DNA from: Herbiconiux daphne | Lineage (GTDB): Bacteria > Actinomycetota > Actinomycetes > Actinomycetales > Microbacteriaceae | Assembly (NCBI RefSeq): GCF_024979295.1 | Contig: NZ_JANLCJ010000001.1 | Span: 558,001 to 622,000, forward strand | Length of the DNA stretch: 64,000 nucleotides | Reading direction: 5' to 3' | Shown: positions 63,201 to 64,000 of the stretch, one piece after another | How the letters are laid out: each line of letters starts with the position of its first letter | Numbering within the stretch: position 1 is the first letter of the stretch | Translations under genes and position numbers: made by a program | The notes under the pieces: model-generated | Seen by the model: only the letters and a program-made list of their open reading frames with translations | The model's database searches: none | Told to the model about the DNA's origin: nothing

Positions 63201-63981
63201 GCTCGACCACGCCATCAACTACCCGCGCGAGTCGCTCATGGTGATCACGGCGTCGCCCCGCCACGCCGTGCGCGTGCAGCAGGCGGTGCTCGCGGCCTTC
63301 GCCAAGCGCAGCGACCTCGCCGACTTCATCCTCAAAGAGCGCGCCGAGCCGTTCATGGTGGCCACCCTCGAGCAGTCGGTGGCGCAGAGCCGTGACCGGG
63401 TCATCTTCTCGGTCGGCTACGGCAAGACCGCCCACGGCCGGGTGCTCACGAACTTCGGCGGCCTCGCGCGGCCCGGCGGAGAGCGTCTGCTCGCCGTGGG
63501 CATGACCCGTGCCCGTCGGTCGATGGACATCGTGAGCTGCTTCATGCCCTCCGACATCGACGAGGAGCGCATGAACTTCGGCGTCGTCGCGCTGCGCCAG
63601 ATTCTGCAGGAGGCCGAGAACGGCCCCACGCCCGACACGTTCTCGAGCCCCGGCGACGCCCTGCTGATCGACCTGGCGCGCCGCCTCGGCTCGCGCGGCC
63701 TCGACGTGGCCTTCGAGCACCGCGGAAAACTCACCCTCGTGGCCTCGCACGACGGCCGGGCCATCGCGATCGAAACCGACGCCGTGGTGCACCACACCAG
63801 CCTGCGCGAGTCGCTGCGCCTGCGGCCCGACATGCTGCGGCGCCTCGGCTGGCACTACCTGCGCGTGCACTCGTTCGAGTTGTTCGCCAACCCCGAGGCG
63901 GTCGCGGCCCGCATCGCGTCGGTGATCGGCGTGCGCGAACTGTCGCTGGTCGAGACGGCGCCGATCTCGGTGCACATCTAG
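60244..63981 (+). CDS. Very large SF1-helicase-like protein with degenerate ATP-binding motifs
   Basis: 1245 aa from ATG 60244; a later ATG at 60340 is possible. The N-terminal 260 residues resemble the DUF4011 domain (SPLLHFDDSPRSRIELSTT). The core follows the SF1/Dna2-like scheme, but the Walker A position reads TLPGTGGTQT (about 310-319, no Lys) and the Walker B position reads VIIVDAGATTLSE (Asp about 839, DE replaced by DA). Other motifs survive: FGDPVTQTPSRF, LSLTRSYRAGGEDLAEL, SVGYG, NFGGLARPGGERLLAVGMTRAR (about 1088-1091). The last 150 residues look like a MTES_1575-type nuclease fold. A promoter-like TTTACG/TACTGT lies at about 60178-60202. Confidence 0.8.
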   Translation: MSSAADSVESAWGRNGQSSSNSPIGQVFSTESMVEPTRDRWREEISAIGGESPLLHFDDSPRSRIELSTTHPGGLAQFITGNSTLLSSLIRDELALRNARIAAGAITDKGVELRSVRGIDSVHLAIGLAEWRIERDGVEQTFRAPVLLRPISVRRYGRDYELKLRGATFVNPELSRVLQEQFQITVDTEALAALAASNGVFKPQPAIDRLRSLTSHLPWFQVQPRLVVSSFADVASGMLADSGSISHPVLDALAGNLTSRRAVQDGYRPVEPSPQDHRAPSTDTLLLDADSEQENVIAQISAGNSIVVKTLPGTGGTQTIVNAIGALVSQNKRVLVVSPRRLSLGGINRRLSDVGLPGVAVSPRTLRRDLIQSIGRNEKAKQPRVADVDEALVRLRSVLLDYRSSMSRVDPMLKVSVLDALRELARLALLPNPPATTARLDRSALESLASGRAKAAKTLSRSAELGQFRYGPDDSPWYGAQFSSSDDAHHAHQLAKRLNSSDLPRLLTGAYELIGQTRMRPFTSLNELGTYLRLLADLRETLDKFLPVVFDRSLTDLIAATSPRRDAPQMSSTSRRRLKALAKEYVRPGVHVGDINDALRRIQQQRTLWYRFAAAGIPPEIPVGINDVQIAFQRVTEDLAQLDLPLGNVGTARQLAALPIDQLIGMVEGLAADSEVLANLQERTSLLDSLREHALDPLLVDLSNRHVPEAAVADELELAWWQSVLELMLANDRALLGANTGVLDRLEGDFRLVDEAHASMNGQLLAWQLAETWSVGLVDHPLEATALKALLRSDGVSSVSLHEAAPHLGKVLAPVWLASPYEVAQITDAITFDTVIIVDAGATTLSENVGAIRRARQVVAFGDPVTQTPSRFEIAIRPVDEQRVRPTVDASAVEELHSESALARLADIVPTLSLTRSYRAGGEDLAELVNHRFYGGKIDSLPWAGTFLGHGSLALHYVEGRGGMPDSETGAVESVDAEVDEVVSLVLDHAINYPRESLMVITASPRHAVRVQQAVLAAFAKRSDLADFILKERAEPFMVATLEQSVAQSRDRVIFSVGYGKTAHGRVLTNFGGLARPGGERLLAVGMTRARRSMDIVSCFMPSDIDEERMNFGVVALRQILQEAENGPTPDTFSSPGDALLIDLARRLGSRGLDVAFEHRGKLTLVASHDGRAIAIETDAVVHHTSLRESLRLRPDMLRRLGWHYLRVHSFELFANPEAVAARIASVIGVRELSLVETAPISVHI

Positions 63982-64000
63982 CAGTGGCATCCGACTGACC

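Noticed and set aside
61327..63990. An 887-codon open frame on the minus strand opposite the large helicase-like gene
   Set aside because: It has no motif, and the plus strand reads clear SF1 motifs; it is a shadow.

Overview
The window is a contiguous stretch of high-GC actinobacterial chromosome, most likely from the family Microbacteriaceae. Gene content and local order support this: mycothiol synthase next to a GlnR-type regulator, PhoU/SenX3/RegX3 with GpmA, an LpqE-like lipoprotein with CarD, IspD-IspF, CysS and RlmB, an actinobacterial XPB helicase with its partner, DUF3263, LytR_C and DUF3048 genes near a CIRCE-controlled groEL, a DtxR-type regulator, and F420/deazaflavin-type oxidoreductases. 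GTG and TTG starts are common. Several gene blocks match the order known from Mycobacterium, so most of the window is core chromosome and not a mobile island.

Layout. 0-4.5 kb (minus strand): 5' end of polyphosphate kinase, a secreted GH8 glycanase with cell-wall-binding repeats, MshD, GlnR. 4.5-10 kb: small membrane proteins (one of only 37 aa), nitrobindin-like FABP, YgfZ, a FUSC-type membrane protein, a lipoprotein, a methyltransferase and phosphoglycerate mutase. 10-13.5 kb: phosphate sensing (PhoU opposite SenX3-RegX3, with a PHO-box-like repeat between them) and an LpqE-like lipoprotein. 13.5-18 kb: CarD, a fused IspDF enzyme, CysS, RlmB. 18-22.5 kb: MetE-like protein, DUF4032 kinase-like protein, UgpC/MsiK-type ABC ATPase, membrane-anchored DsbA-like protein. 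22.5-24.2 kb: tRNA-Thr followed by the scar of an integrated element (integrase fragment, an AT-richer membrane gene, three partial copies of the tRNA 3' end). 24.2-32 kb: acetyltransferases, MFS exporter, nitroreductase, MsrB, DUF3263/LytR_C, cold-shock protein, DUF3048 lipoprotein, GroEL, then three 61-bp hairpin repeats. 32-42.5 kb: a two-component system, XPB and partner, CSD protein, acidic DUF3027 protein, SerC, DtxR-type regulator. 42.5-45.8 kb: NlpC/P60 peptidase with a long leader, a candidate structured small RNA, HNH nuclease, TetR/F420-oxidoreductase pair, tRNA-Arg. 45.8-64 kb: PLP decarboxylase, twin lipoproteins, LuxR regulator, a small gene under a LexA box, acetyltransferases, a repeat-rich HTH protein, an Eis-like protein, TetR, a second CWB2 secreted protein, VIT transporter, LLM oxidoreductase, YbaK deacylase and a very large SF1-helicase-like protein with degenerate ATP-binding motifs.

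How the genes work together: one theme is phosphate and nitrogen control (Ppk, GlnR, PhoU, SenX3-RegX3); a second is redox and stress protection (mycothiol, MsrB, GroEL, nitrobindin-like and F420-type proteins, LexA-controlled gene); a third is the cell envelope (GH8 and transglycosylase-like CWB2 proteins, NlpC/P60, several lipoproteins). The least explained items are the 61-bp repeats, the candidate RNA at 43.9-44.0 kb, the LexA-controlled 101-aa gene, the 105-bp repeat HTH protein and the degenerate helicase. Positions, motifs and residue numbers were read by eye; no database search was run.
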